Positions 33,900-42,828 of a stretch of 64,000 nt of DNA are shown piece by piece (within the stretch, counting starts at the first letter, position 1; every line of letters starts with the position of its first letter). The stretch is taken from positions 390,584-454,583 of the forward strand of contig JAXGMN010000008.1 in assembly GCA_040768665.1 (NCBI GenBank), written 5' to 3'. Origin of the DNA: JABWBD01 sp040768665. Its GTDB lineage: Bacteria; Planctomycetota; Planctomycetia; Pirellulales; Thermoguttaceae. Made by a program: the position numbers and the translations under genes. A model generated the notes under the pieces. The model was not told the DNA's origin, searched no databases, and saw only the letters and a list, made by a program, of their open reading frames with translations.

Positions 33900-34142
33900 T
33901 CAAGGTAGAACCGTACGGGAACGCAGAACGTAGTCCGCAGCACTTTCGAGCAACTCGTCAGCCCGCTGCAACAGCGCATCGCCGACGAGAACCCCGCTGT
34001 AGCGATTACTTGCGGGATCGCAGGCGGTGAACCGCCCGCGGCAGTGTTGACAGACGACCGCTTTCCCCAGGTATTCCACTCGGATCTGCAACCGCCGACC
34101 ACATGTCGGGCACTCTTGGATGAAGTACGTCGAGTTCGACAT
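33900..34142 (-). CDS. Small zinc-ribbon protein
   Basis: An 80-residue protein with a CPTCGRRLQIRVEYLGKAVV to CQHCRG zinc ribbon (two CxxC knuckles) over residues 10-36, then a short helical tail. The start at 34142 is fixed by AGGAGGTAG 5 bases upstream; the longer frame to 34187 is not needed. Planctomycetes encode many such small CxxC proteins, often fused to or beside regulatory domains. Function is unknown. The preceding gap 33766-33899 shows only a weak hairpin (ACACTC/GAGTGT). Confidence 0.75.
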   Translation of the reverse strand: MSNSTYFIQECPTCGRRLQIRVEYLGKAVVCQHCRGRFTACDPASNRYSGVLVGDALLQRADELLESAADYVLRSRTVLP

Positions 34143-34573
34143 GGCGCTACCTCCTGCTGCCGGCCGGTTCTCCATTGGAATCCGCATATCCTACGAAAAT
34201 CCCGGCCGTTTTACAACCAAATTCCACCAATCGTGCACAGAAATTGGGGACATTCGGTGTAATCGCAACAGTCTGGGCCGCACGCGCGCTCTGCAAGTTT
34301 TGGGAAGAATAGCGACTGGCTACGTTTTTTACCGTATAAGCTTAGCCGCTGTTTTGCATCTAAGTGTTTGCCAAGCAATGATTTGTGACGAGACGGCGCT
34401 GGCAGGCGTGCCGGCTGTGCGGCAGCAGAGAATGAACGGTCTGACATTCTTACCCGCCTTGCTGGCTGGTGCGTAAGACAGGCTACATTTCACAGAGGGG
34501 TCGATTTCTCACGGGACGTGCAGGTTCGGCTGCCGAAGAACAGGTTGAAGACACTTCGGGAAGGAGCAAGGCG
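34143..34573. other. Divergent intergenic region, AT-richer than average
   Basis: This region of about 430 bases separates the minus-strand zinc-ribbon gene from the plus-strand secreted protein. It is visibly less GC-rich than its neighbours and contains TATAAG (34335-34340) as a -10-like element without a clear -35. I see no RNA gene, repeat or credible frame. Confidence 0.45.
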
Positions 34574-35179
34574 ATGACAATTACTGAATCAGAAACCGAT
34601 CGGTTTGGATGGTTCGGAACCATGGCAATGTTGCTGACGGGGCTGATGATCCACTCAGCCGCACTGGCGGATTCCAGCAAAGCCGCCCCCCCATCGTTCG
34701 AGGCAATCGAGCAGGCGGTGCGCGAGTGGTCGAAGTCGCAGCCGGATTTGCAGTCCGGCGGCATCCTTTCGCGCACGGACGCCGAAGCCGTACTGGACCG
34801 AGTGGAACAGCTCGGCTGGAAGATCCCGGCTCGCGGCGCGATCCTCGAATCCGTGCTGCCCGACAGCGACTTTCTGGTTCAACAGCTACGCAGCCCGGCG
34901 GGCACGAAGTTTACAGCCCGCATCGGGCGGTTTCCGCAGGCTTTCGACCGGCTTGACCGGCTGGCACGACTCCCGCACGGCAAGCAGACGGTTCGTGACC
35001 TCGTGCGCACCAAAGGCGGGGACCAGTTGATCGAGTACTTGACGACCACCCCGGGCGGCGCAGAAATGGGCCGCATGCTTTCCAAGACGCCGTCCGGTGC
35101 GGAGTTCAACAAACCGACGGGCCGGATTTATACCATAGAAATGCTGCTGGCGCGGTTGAAGAGCCAGCGCGGAGAATGA
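34574..35179 (+). CDS. Hypothetical exported protein
   Basis: A 201-residue protein with a hydrophobic N-terminal segment (WFGTMAMLLTGLMIHSAALA) that should act as a signal peptide. The remainder is helical and charged, with a conserved-looking RIGRFPQAFDRLDRLARLPH and a C-terminal NKPTGRIYTIEMLLARLK. I do not recognise the family. The start at 34574 follows AAGGAG 8 bases upstream; the frame continues upstream without features. The stop codon lies at the edge of repeat copy B. Probably periplasmic. Confidence 0.7.
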   Translation: MTITESETDRFGWFGTMAMLLTGLMIHSAALADSSKAAPPSFEAIEQAVREWSKSQPDLQSGGILSRTDAEAVLDRVEQLGWKIPARGAILESVLPDSDFLVQQLRSPAGTKFTARIGRFPQAFDRLDRLARLPHGKQTVRDLVRTKGGDQLIEYLTTTPGGAEMGRMLSKTPSGAEFNKPTGRIYTIEMLLARLKSQRGE

Positions 35180-35272
35180 CAGTTGAAAAAAGGGGCTGGC
35201 TCCGGTGGCGCGTATTGCTTTCCAGAGCCGGAAGGTACAAGATGTCGCGGTGCCTGTCCCTGTTTTCAGCAC
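35178..35272. repeat. Interspersed palindromic element, family 1, copy B
   Basis: It begins with CAGTTGAAAAAAGGGGCTGG right at the stop of the preceding gene and ends with GCGGTGCCTGTCCCTGTTTT followed by CAGC. The ends are inverted repeats, and the orientation is opposite to copy A and the same as copy C. The centre differs from the other copies. Confidence 0.8.
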
Positions 35273-35288
35273 CACGTGGCGCCACGCG

Positions 35289-36002
35289 CTATTGCAGTCT
35301 TCGGATCGTTTTGATCACCACCGGTTGAACCGGGGTCCGTTCGAACTCGCCCTGATCGTGGACCTCCACGCCCGCGATCCGGTCGACCACTTCCATTCCC
35401 TGCGTTACTTTTCCGAACACGCAGTAGCCGTACTCCTCCGGCGCATCACCCTTGTAGTCGAGCATCGGATTGTCGGACACGTTGAGGAAGAACTGGCAGG
35501 TTGCGCTGTCGACCACATCCGGCTGGCGAGCCATGGCAATCGTACCCCGGAGATTCTTCGGTGCAGTGAACGCTTCATTGCGAATCGTTCGCATCCCCGG
35601 CTTCTCGGCGCCGTCTGAACCATAGGCGCCCCCGAGGACGACATAGTCCTTGAGCGCCTGGTGAAAGAGGGTTTGGTCGTAAAACCGTTCGTCGACATAG
35701 GAAAGGAAGTTGTCGACAGTCAGCGGGGCGTTCTGCTTGTCGAGGGTGACCGTGATGGTTCCCATCGACGTTTCGATGACCACGACCGGGTGGAGCGGGT
35801 TGTTTGTCGTTCCCGAGGGAAGCGAACCGGTAGCCGCTGCCAGCATGGGTGCGCCCGCCTGGCCGCCGAGGGCCGTTGCGCCGCCTCCCGAAATCGACGC
35901 GGCAGGCGCTTCCACGGCGCCGCCGTCCCCACTCGATCCACAACCGGCAAAGCCGAGCAGAGCCCCGGCCAATGCCGCCGTCAATAAATTGCCTCCCTTC
36001 AT
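35289..36002 (-). CDS. Lipoprotein peptidyl-prolyl cis-trans isomerase (cyclophilin type)
   Basis: A 237-residue protein. The lipoprotein signal ends in LLGFAGC, with the lipidated Cys at about residue 21, then a Ser/Gly/Ala-rich linker of about 45 residues, then a cyclophilin domain: VVIETSMGTITVTLDKQNAP, FYDQTLFHQALKDYVVLGG, then ATCQFFLNVSDNPMLDYKG and YGYCVFGKVTQGMEVVDRI. The usual FHRVI catalytic Arg position reads FHQAL, so activity may be reduced. The start at 36002 has AAGGAGG upstream. Likely envelope-anchored folding catalyst. Confidence 0.88.
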   Translation of the reverse strand: MKGGNLLTAALAGALLGFAGCGSSGDGGAVEAPAASISGGGATALGGQAGAPMLAAATGSLPSGTTNNPLHPVVVIETSMGTITVTLDKQNAPLTVDNFLSYVDERFYDQTLFHQALKDYVVLGGAYGSDGAEKPGMRTIRNEAFTAPKNLRGTIAMARQPDVVDSATCQFFLNVSDNPMLDYKGDAPEEYGYCVFGKVTQGMEVVDRIAGVEVHDQGEFERTPVQPVVIKTIRRLQ

Positions 36003-36203
36003 CTCCTTCAGCCTCCTTGCTGCGGGAAGTGCGTTGCGCACCGGCCGATAAGGCTCGCCCGGCGCGTCCGTCGATGTTTCGTCTGCTCACCGGCAGCCCC
36101 ATGCCGCCGAAGTGGCCGGTTATCTTCCACCGAACGACGTTTTGCTGCAACCTCGATTTCGCTTTCGTGATCGCGGGTTGGTAAAATGGGCAAATTGCAC
36201 GAA

Positions 36204-36233
36204 TTTCCATCCGCTCCGCCTTGCGGTTACAAT
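36204..36233 (+). promoter_or_regulatory. Promoter candidate for the 36.3-39.8 kb operon
   Basis: TTTCCA (36204-36209) and TACAAT (36228-36233) are 18 bases apart, about 50 bases before the first gene. The GTTACAAT context is identical to the one preceding the pseudouridine synthase at 29362-29369. Confidence 0.35.
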
Positions 36234-36282
36234 GGCAATCGGGGTGATCAAGTAGGACCGCAGCGGGGCGCACGGATCGGAA

Positions 36283-37167
36283 ATGTCGAGTCGCTGGTTC
36301 AACATGGCCGTGGTGGCGCTCTGGTTGACCACGATGGGCTGGCTGGTCCGGACGAAAGTCCTGCCGGCGATCCTGGTCGGCGAGCCACCGAGCTACCGCA
36401 CGATTGTCGAGGCCCGGCGCGAGGAGCCGCCGGTGGCTTGGGCCATGGTCTGGAACGGCCGTCCAATCGGCTGGGCATTGAATACCAGCAAACCATTGCC
36501 TCATGGGCTCACGGAGCTTCGCAGCCGGGTTCACTTCGACGATATCCCCCTGGAAGACATGACCAATCTATCCTGGCTTGCGCCTCGCGGCCACCGCACC
36601 GAACTGGCCATGGACGTGCTCGGTGAATTGGTGTTCGATCCGCTCGGGCGTCTCTCCCGATTCGAGTCGGCGCTGGGTTTTGATTCCATGGAGAGCCTGG
36701 TCAAGGTGCGGGGGACGATCGACAACGGCAAGCTGTCGCTGACCATACGGGCCGGCGATCTGAATTTTGAGAAGGAGATGCCGGTTCCGCCCAAGTCGAT
36801 GTTGAGCGACGGCTTGTCGCCACAGACGCACCTGCCGGGGCTGCGCGAAGGCCAGGCGTGGACTGTCGAGCTGTACAGCCCCTTGCATCCGCCGGAGCGG
36901 CCGCTGGAGGTCTTGCAGGTTGCCGTGGAAGGGACCGAGCCGATTGTCTTCGGCACCGAAACGATCAACGCCTGGCTCGTGGTGTACCGGACGGACCCCG
37001 GTTCCGGGGGGCGCAACGCCGGCGCGGTCCGCGGGCGGGTTTGGGTTCGGCCCGACGGCGTGGTGCTGCAGCAGCAGGCAATGCTTTTCAATTCGACGCT
37101 CACATTCACGCGACTTCCGGCCGCCCGCGCCGCGGAACTGGCCGAACGATTCGCCGAAGATTCCTGA
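36283..37167 (+). CDS. Hypothetical single-pass membrane protein, ABC operon
   Basis: A 294-residue protein. One N-terminal hydrophobic segment (FNMAVVALWLTTMGWLV) anchors a large extracytoplasmic region with alternating strands (for example LSLTIRAGDLNFEKEMPVPP and LEVLQVAVEGTEPIV). I do not recognise the family; planctomycetes have similar proteins before ABC exporters. It precedes an ABC ATPase by 7 bp and must be co-expressed with it, so a role as an accessory or substrate-recognition subunit is possible. Confidence 0.72.
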   Translation: MSSRWFNMAVVALWLTTMGWLVRTKVLPAILVGEPPSYRTIVEARREEPPVAWAMVWNGRPIGWALNTSKPLPHGLTELRSRVHFDDIPLEDMTNLSWLAPRGHRTELAMDVLGELVFDPLGRLSRFESALGFDSMESLVKVRGTIDNGKLSLTIRAGDLNFEKEMPVPPKSMLSDGLSPQTHLPGLREGQAWTVELYSPLHPPERPLEVLQVAVEGTEPIVFGTETINAWLVVYRTDPGSGGRNAGAVRGRVWVRPDGVVLQQQAMLFNSTLTFTRLPAARAAELAERFAEDS

Positions 37168-37174
37168 ACGACCG

Positions 37175-37960
37175 ATGATCCGATTCGAACACGTCAGCAA
37201 GGCGTACGGCAAGAAGACCGCGGTCGGGGATCTCGACCTGGCCATCCCCGCCGGCGAGCTTTTCGCTTTCCTGGGGCCAAACGGCGCGGGCAAGACGACG
37301 ACCATCAAGATGCTGGTGGGGCTGTTGCGTCCGACGGGCGGCGCCGTGCGGGTTGGCGGAAACGACGTCGCGCTGGCGCCTCGCGAGGCACTGGGGCTCG
37401 TCGGGTATGTGCCCGACGAGGCGTTCCTCTACGACAAGCTCTCCGGCCGCGAGTTTCTCCATTTCGTGGCAGAAATGCGAGGGATGACGCACGACAAAGC
37501 CGCCGCGGCCATCGCTCGGCAGAGCGAACAATTCGCCTCGGAGAGCTTCCTGGATGATCTGACGGAGACCTATTCGCACGGCATGAAGCAGCGGGTAATC
37601 TTCGCCTCGGCCTTGCTGCACGACCCGCGGGTGCTCGTCGTCGACGAACCGATGGTGGGCCTCGACCCCAAGACGGTTCGACTCGTCAAGGACCTGCTGC
37701 GGGAGAAGGCCGACGGCGGCGCCGCGGTATTCATGTCGACCCACACGCTGGCGGTCGCTGAGGAGATCGCCGACCGCATCGGCGTGATCGACCACGGAAG
37801 GCTGATCTTCCTGGGAACGAAAGAACAACTTCAGCAGGAGCTTTCGCTGCATCAGACCTCTCTCGAGCATCTGTTTTTGGAACTGACGGCAAACGGCAAC
37901 GGCAGGGTGCCGCAGGCCGCATCCGCAGCGATCGAAGGCCGGGAGCTGAGCGAATCATGA
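37175..37960 (+). CDS. ABC transporter ATP-binding protein
   Basis: A 261-residue ATPase. Walker A is GPNGAGKTTT, Q-loop region VGYVPDEAFLYDKL, signature YSHGMKQRVIFA (an LSGGQ variant), Walker B VLVVDEPMVGLD and switch His STHTLA. The start at 37175 follows the upstream stop by 7 bases. The frame is open further upstream, but that stretch lies within the preceding gene. It pairs with the large permease that overlaps it by 4 bp. Confidence 0.92.
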   Translation: MIRFEHVSKAYGKKTAVGDLDLAIPAGELFAFLGPNGAGKTTTIKMLVGLLRPTGGAVRVGGNDVALAPREALGLVGYVPDEAFLYDKLSGREFLHFVAEMRGMTHDKAAAAIARQSEQFASESFLDDLTETYSHGMKQRVIFASALLHDPRVLVVDEPMVGLDPKTVRLVKDLLREKADGGAAVFMSTHTLAVAEEIADRIGVIDHGRLIFLGTKEQLQQELSLHQTSLEHLFLELTANGNGRVPQAASAAIEGRELSES

Positions 37961-39765
37961 GCGAGTTGTCTCTCGATCCTTCGAGACCGGACTTCGGCAC
38001 TGCTGCCGCCGATGCTTTGAAGCCTGTCCATCTCCTTTCGTCCGAAAGGGAGGGACGGGCGTTCTGGCGAATGCGGGCGCACCTGGTCAGAAACGTGGTG
38101 CGGCAGACGCTCGAAGCGGCCCGACTGCGGCTGGTGCTCGTGCTGGTGCTCAGCGGGATGCTCTGGTTGGCGCTGTTCTGGCTTTTCGTCGACGGATTCC
38201 GGTTTATTCGGACCGCCATCGTTGCACCGGACCTGCACGACCGCACCGTTCAGGCGGTCTTCGGCATGTTTTTCGTTGCGCTGATGGTGATGCTCGTGTT
38301 TTCTTCTGGAGTGATTCTGTATAGCTCGCTTTTCCGTGGACGCGATGTGCCGTTTTTGCTGTCGCTCCCGGCGCGCGCCGAACGCGTCTTCCTTCAGAAG
38401 TTCCAGGAGGCGATCCTGATGAGCAGTTGGGCTTTCCTGCTGCTGGGGAGCCCCATGCTGCTGGCCTACGGGTTGACCGCCGCGGCGCCGTGGTACTACT
38501 ACGCCATGCTTCTGCCGTTCCTTCTGGCGTTTATCTACATTCCTTCCGGTCTGGGCGCGGTTCTGTGCATGGCCATCGTGTACTGGCTGCCGCGCGGCCG
38601 GCTCGGGCTGGCCGTATTCCTTGCCTTGGCTGCCGTAGGCGGATTGGCATGGATGGCCTGGTCTCTGGCAACGGGGCCCGAGAGCGATCTGCTTACACCC
38701 GACTGGTTCCAGGAAATGCTGGGCAGGATGCGGATGACCGAACACCGGCTCCTGCCCAGTTGGTGGCTCAGTGCCGGGCTGCTTGAGGCGGCGTCGCACA
38801 CGGCGTCGGAAAGCGTCCTCTTTCTTGCGCTTTTGATCTCGAATGCCCTTTTTTTCCGGCTGGTCGCCGTGACGACCGCCGGCAGGATCTACCGTAAGGG
38901 CTATCACGCGCTGCATGGCAGGCCCGGCCCGCGGAAGCGGATCCGCTCCGCGTGGTTCGACCATGCGGTGGACCGAGCCGCAGGAGTTCTGGCAAAGCAA
39001 TCGCGTTTGCTGATTATCAAGGATCTGCGTCTGTTTCGCCGCGATCCCGTGCAATGGTCGCAGTTTCTCATCTTTTTCGGCCTGCTGACGCTCTACTTCC
39101 TGAACGTGCGGCGATTCAGCTACGACATGTACCACGTGGGCTGGGTAAACCTGGTCAGCTTTCTGAACCTTTCCGTGGTCGGGTTGCTGCTGTCGACGTT
39201 TACCACGCGATTCATCTTTCCCATGATCAGCCTGGAAGGCCAGCGGTTCTGGATCCTTGGATTACTCCCGATCCGGCGGGAAACGATTCTGTGGAGCAAG
39301 CTGCTGTTTGCGGTGGCCGGATCGATCGTGCCGTGTTGCGGTTTGATTTTGCTCAGCGACGCCATGCTCCGAGTATCACCGTTGATTCTTGTCAGCCATC
39401 AGTTGACGTGCGTCGTTCTCTGTTTCGGGCTCTCCGGGATCGCGGTCGGCATGGGGGCCAGGATGCCAAGCTTCCGTGAGCAATCCCCCGCGAAAATCGC
39501 CGCCGGTTTCGGCGGAACGTTAAACCTGGTATTGAGCACCCTGTATATCGTGGCGGTGGTCCTGCTCACCGCCCTACCCGCTCATTTCTACCTGGACGGC
39601 CGCTCTCTGAGTGCCGCCGAGCTGCTGTCCAGCCGCCACAACGTTGCGGCATGGGTGCAAACGTGGTTTTTCGCCGGGATGGTTGGCAGCCTCGTCCTCG
39701 GGGCGATCGCCACCTGGGTTCCCATGCGGATAGGGGTCAGGGCCTTTCGTGAAATCGAGGTGTAG
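37957..39765 (+). CDS. Large ABC exporter permease
   Basis: A 602-residue membrane protein with at least ten hydrophobic segments in two halves separated by a cytosolic loop (about residues 315-355, with YRKGYHALHGRPGPRKRIRS). This double-length form is typical of putative ABC-2 exporters in planctomycetes and Firmicutes. The ATG overlaps the ATPase stop. Segments such as LRLVLVLVLSGMLWLALFWL and MVILSM-like helices are plain from the sequence. The substrate is unknown. It is the last gene of the three-gene unit. Confidence 0.85.
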   Translation: MSELSLDPSRPDFGTAAADALKPVHLLSSEREGRAFWRMRAHLVRNVVRQTLEAARLRLVLVLVLSGMLWLALFWLFVDGFRFIRTAIVAPDLHDRTVQAVFGMFFVALMVMLVFSSGVILYSSLFRGRDVPFLLSLPARAERVFLQKFQEAILMSSWAFLLLGSPMLLAYGLTAAAPWYYYAMLLPFLLAFIYIPSGLGAVLCMAIVYWLPRGRLGLAVFLALAAVGGLAWMAWSLATGPESDLLTPDWFQEMLGRMRMTEHRLLPSWWLSAGLLEAASHTASESVLFLALLISNALFFRLVAVTTAGRIYRKGYHALHGRPGPRKRIRSAWFDHAVDRAAGVLAKQSRLLIIKDLRLFRRDPVQWSQFLIFFGLLTLYFLNVRRFSYDMYHVGWVNLVSFLNLSVVGLLLSTFTTRFIFPMISLEGQRFWILGLLPIRRETILWSKLLFAVAGSIVPCCGLILLSDAMLRVSPLILVSHQLTCVVLCFGLSGIAVGMGARMPSFREQSPAKIAAGFGGTLNLVLSTLYIVAVVLLTALPAHFYLDGRSLSAAELLSSRHNVAAWVQTWFFAGMVGSLVLGAIATWVPMRIGVRAFREIEV

Positions 39766-39815
39766 GTCCTCGGCTTCCTCTCGACGCCGTTTCAGATAAG
39801 CTCCCAGCGTCGAGA

Positions 39816-40643
39816 TCACAGAGGAAACGGCTGGTCGCTGAGTGCGATCTCCAGAAAACGCTCGATTTCCTCGGGCCCACCTTCCCAGACCTGGCCCGCC
39901 AAACGGCGCAGATCGTCCCGTTGAATCGCCTTCTCGTTGGCTCGCACCATGACGCGAAAGTCAACGCAGTCATATCCCCTTTTGTCCGGATCGCGATGCG
40001 GCGAGATCATGGCCGCGTATTTGCACACCAGTGCCGCTTCCAGCCGCGGGATGCGATGCCCTGTTGGTTCGTCGGTGACGATGTACTCCTCGAGAATCGT
40101 CTCTTGAAACTTCGCCCAAGGGAGCATCAGGTCAATCACCGGTTTGGGCCGACCGTCGGCGTCGCAGTCCCGGGGGTCCAGAAAGCGGACCACCTGGGAC
40201 AGCTCCTGAAGAACCAGCTCCGGCCATGCCCGCTGAACGGCCTTGATCGCTCGTTGGCGCTGGCGGTAGGGAACCATGATGTCCACGTCCTGCGTGGCCC
40301 GAGGATTCGGCAGATAACCGACGTAGCCGTGCAGTCCCATGAGGGCCCAATCCTTGACTCCGGCTGCCTGGAGGACGTCGATCACATCTTGAGGCGAAAT
40401 GTCCATGGCCTGTTTCCGATGCGTGCGCTTGAATTGCCCACTCAGGCGACTGCTGACCCGCACGCCGTATGCGTGTCCTGCCGGAGTTCTGGGATTGAGG
40501 TCGTCAGCCCCCTGCCAACCAGCGTACCGGGCCATGGCCCGGCGCCGACGCTCCAGATGTTCGGCGGTAAAGAATTCCGGAGCCTGGTCGAGAGGAGTGG
40601 ATGGTTCGGCCGGAGCGTTCAAGCGGTCGCTTTCGCTTCTCAT
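39816..40643 (-). CDS. Nucleotidyltransferase-like protein with unusual N-terminal region
   Basis: A 275-residue protein. From residue 80 it carries a minimal nucleotidyltransferase-like fold: GLHGYVGYLPNPRATQDVDI, where the Asp pair corresponds to the catalytic DxD of Pol-beta-type enzymes, then PVIDLMLPW as the third strand. The first 79 residues are polar and unrelated, with a cluster of Arg (LERRRRAMARYAGWQG). The start at 40643 has a strong AGGAGG site 7 bases upstream, so this region is probably translated. An alternative start at residue 80 exists. Such proteins are often found as single genes of AbiEii-related families. No clear antitoxin gene adjoins it. Confidence 0.68.
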   Translation of the reverse strand: MRSESDRLNAPAEPSTPLDQAPEFFTAEHLERRRRAMARYAGWQGADDLNPRTPAGHAYGVRVSSRLSGQFKRTHRKQAMDISPQDVIDVLQAAGVKDWALMGLHGYVGYLPNPRATQDVDIMVPYRQRQRAIKAVQRAWPELVLQELSQVVRFLDPRDCDADGRPKPVIDLMLPWAKFQETILEEYIVTDEPTGHRIPRLEAALVCKYAAMISPHRDPDKRGYDCVDFRVMVRANEKAIQRDDLRRLAGQVWEGGPEEIERFLEIALSDQPFPL

Positions 40644-40682
40644 CGTACAGCCTCCTGAATCGCTTCATACTCGCAGAAAAGG

Positions 40683-42338
40683 CTACTCAGGCGTCTTCTC
40701 CTCTGCCGCTCGACTTTGCAGCCGTTCGGGCAGCGCATCCATCTCAATTGCCGGCCTGTTCTTGAACGGGTTGTAAAGCGGATCCCCAACCAGCACCATC
40801 ACCCACGAATGGAACGGAAGCGTGCGGTAATAGACCTCTGCCAGCGTATATTCCCCGGTCAGCAGAAGCGGGAAGAAATCGTCGGGCAGAGGGAAGGCCG
40901 CCAGGTAGGGCTCGTAGGTCGGCCCGAGTGTGGCGGCGACGCCGTCGCGGAGCATGGCATTGCACCACACGCCGCTTTTCGGATTTCGAAGCGTCTGGGC
41001 CTCCATGCTCGCCATGTGGTATCCGACCGCGCCGGGCTTCCACTCGAAGGCGTCGACGTACTTGCCCAGCGAATACCAGCCACAGTAGAGGGCCGCGTCC
41101 GGACATTCCCCGGGCTGGAACAGCTTCGACTCGTTGTCGAGGACCACCGTGAGCTTCGTGTGCGTCTTGAGCCGTTCGGCCAGGTCGCGAAGCGACTGGT
41201 CGTACTGCCCATAGCTGCCCGGCTGATCCTTCTTCGGGTCGTAGCCCATGCCGCGGGCATCGAGGTAGACCGTACCTTCCAGCCCGGTCTTCTCGGCGGC
41301 GATCGAGGCGTCGACAAGCTTCATGACCAGGTCGGCCGCGGGGGCAGAGAGACGTGCGACCATGAGCGTCGGCCGTTTGTTCGGGATGGCGTCGAAGGCA
41401 TAGTGCAACGGGTTCGGCTGCCACCGATACAGCGGGTAGTCCGGGAAGTGGAGGAGTGACAACTCGCTGTCGAAGCTCGCGTAAGTCTCGTTCTTCTCCA
41501 TAAGCTCCAACTGCTCGTCGATCCATCGCAGGCAGCCGATCGTGCCGGTTGCCTGGTGCAGGAGATTCAGGGTTTGAACGTCGCGCGCAACGGAGTCGGG
41601 CAAGTTGGCCAGCGCCTGAAGCCCCTGATGCAATCCCAGAAGCTGAGCTCGGGCCAGGTCGAGTCGCCGGGCCGTCTCTTCCGGCAGCTTGGAAGAATCC
41701 CCCTGACGCGCCACCATTTCCAGGATCGAGTTCACCCCGCCCGCGGCCACGAAGATCTTTTCGAAAAGGATGTCTGTCTCCCTGCGTTCCGCCTCCGGCA
41801 GGGTCTGTCGTCGGCTCTGGGCGGCTTTCAGCGCGGTGTCGAATGCCGCGACGAGTTGGCGAAGCTGGGCATCGTTCTTGAGTTCCGGGGTCTTCGCCTG
41901 CCCGCCCGCCAGGCCGTTGAGCCGACCAAGCAACTCGGCAAGCTGCCTCACGCGAGCATCGCGGCTCCGCGCGAGGTGCGTCCGCCGCTCGACGACGTCC
42001 GGAGTCTCCTTGCTTCGTGCCTGGATTTTCAGGGGCACGTCGCCCACGGTGACGAAGCAGCGGATCTTCGACTCGAGTCCCGTTTGGATAAGCCAGTTGC
42101 GGATGGCGGGCCGGATCTTCTCCTCCCACTCAGCTCGCGAGACAACCTCCTTCGGCTCGCCGTCGAGCAGGAGGATCTGCGATTTGGGCACTCCCCGCGC
42201 GGCAGCGTAGTAGTCGGCCAACTGCCGCGACTCGTGGCTCAAGTCCATCCCGAGGATCGCCACTTCGTCGGGCGTTAGTGCCGCGCGAACGGGGGAAGCG
42301 GCGAAAAGGCACAGGATCAGGGCAGCGACAGGTCTCAT
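40683..42338 (-). CDS. TIGR03790-family exported protein
   Basis: A 551-residue protein with a signal peptide (RPVAALILCLFAASPVRAAL). The core matches the TIGR03790 family of planctomycetes and related phyla: VAILGMDLSHESRQLADYYA, then RGVPKSQILLL, an internal helical insertion of about 130 residues (about 150-280), and the ending GVAATLGPTYEPYLAAFPLP with PFHSWVMVLVGDPLYNPFK. It may be a peptidase-like (caspase-fold) protein, but no active site can be proved from sequence alone. The start has GGGAG 6 bases upstream. Single gene, divergent from the large hydrolase. Confidence 0.83.
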   Translation of the reverse strand: MRPVAALILCLFAASPVRAALTPDEVAILGMDLSHESRQLADYYAAARGVPKSQILLLDGEPKEVVSRAEWEEKIRPAIRNWLIQTGLESKIRCFVTVGDVPLKIQARSKETPDVVERRTHLARSRDARVRQLAELLGRLNGLAGGQAKTPELKNDAQLRQLVAAFDTALKAAQSRRQTLPEAERRETDILFEKIFVAAGGVNSILEMVARQGDSSKLPEETARRLDLARAQLLGLHQGLQALANLPDSVARDVQTLNLLHQATGTIGCLRWIDEQLELMEKNETYASFDSELSLLHFPDYPLYRWQPNPLHYAFDAIPNKRPTLMVARLSAPAADLVMKLVDASIAAEKTGLEGTVYLDARGMGYDPKKDQPGSYGQYDQSLRDLAERLKTHTKLTVVLDNESKLFQPGECPDAALYCGWYSLGKYVDAFEWKPGAVGYHMASMEAQTLRNPKSGVWCNAMLRDGVAATLGPTYEPYLAAFPLPDDFFPLLLTGEYTLAEVYYRTLPFHSWVMVLVGDPLYNPFKNRPAIEMDALPERLQSRAAEEKTPE

Positions 42339-42828
42339 GGTGTGCTCCCAGCGAGGATCTCCTCAAGCGGAATCTCCTCATCGTAAGCCACGGCCGGCCG
42401 TTCGGCAATCAACCACTTATGCAACAAACCCCTCACAGGGGGTGAAAAGTTGCGCTCACCGGCGTCGCCCGAACCCGTAGCCGTTCCTGACGTTACGGCG
42501 CCGCCTGTCGCCCCAACTTGTGCAACACAACCCCGGGGCGTTGCATAGCCGGGGTCCGTGTCCCAAAAGACTCGCCTCACACGAGACCGTTCGGGCTCGC
42601 CGCTCACCACCAAAGATAGTTGTTCTTGCAGGAGATCCGTGCTAAAAAGACGGTTCCGCTGCCGACCTTGGCCAGCCGAATTGCCCTCCCTGACTTGCCA
42701 CTTCCATGTGACTGCTGAAAAAGGGGACTGGCTCCGCAACATCTCTGCTATCTACCTTCAAGCCAAACCACGACTCGTTGCGGTGCCTGTCCCCTTTTCA
42801 ACAGTCTGCCCGTGCACTCCGGTGAAAC
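42339..42828. other. Divergent intergenic region containing repeat copy C
   Basis: This region of about 490 bases lies between the TIGR03790 gene and the plus-strand hydrolase. A 135-codon minus-strand frame crosses it, but its N-terminal part comes from the palindromic repeat and it shows no family pattern. A short hairpin CCCCT/AGGGG lies near 42435. Promoters of both flanking genes must be here. Confidence 0.45.
42710..42807. repeat. Interspersed palindromic element, family 1, copy C
   Basis: The left end GACTGCTGAAAAAGGGGACT (from 42710) continues to GGCTCCGCAAC. The right end is GTTGCGGTGCCTGTCCCCTT, then TTCAACAGTC. Both 30-base ends are inverted repeats. This is the best-preserved copy and stops about 20 bases before the GTG start of the next gene. 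Confidence 0.88.

Noticed and set aside
37852..39135. 427-codon minus-strand open frame across the large permease
   Set aside because: Shadow of a gene with clear membrane segments; the antisense product is extremely Gln/Glu/Arg-rich without pattern.
42335..42742. 135-codon minus-strand frame ending at the TIGR03790 start
   Set aside because: It begins inside the palindromic repeat and contains no family pattern. The last 30 residues look less random, but there is no ribosome site for a shorter start.
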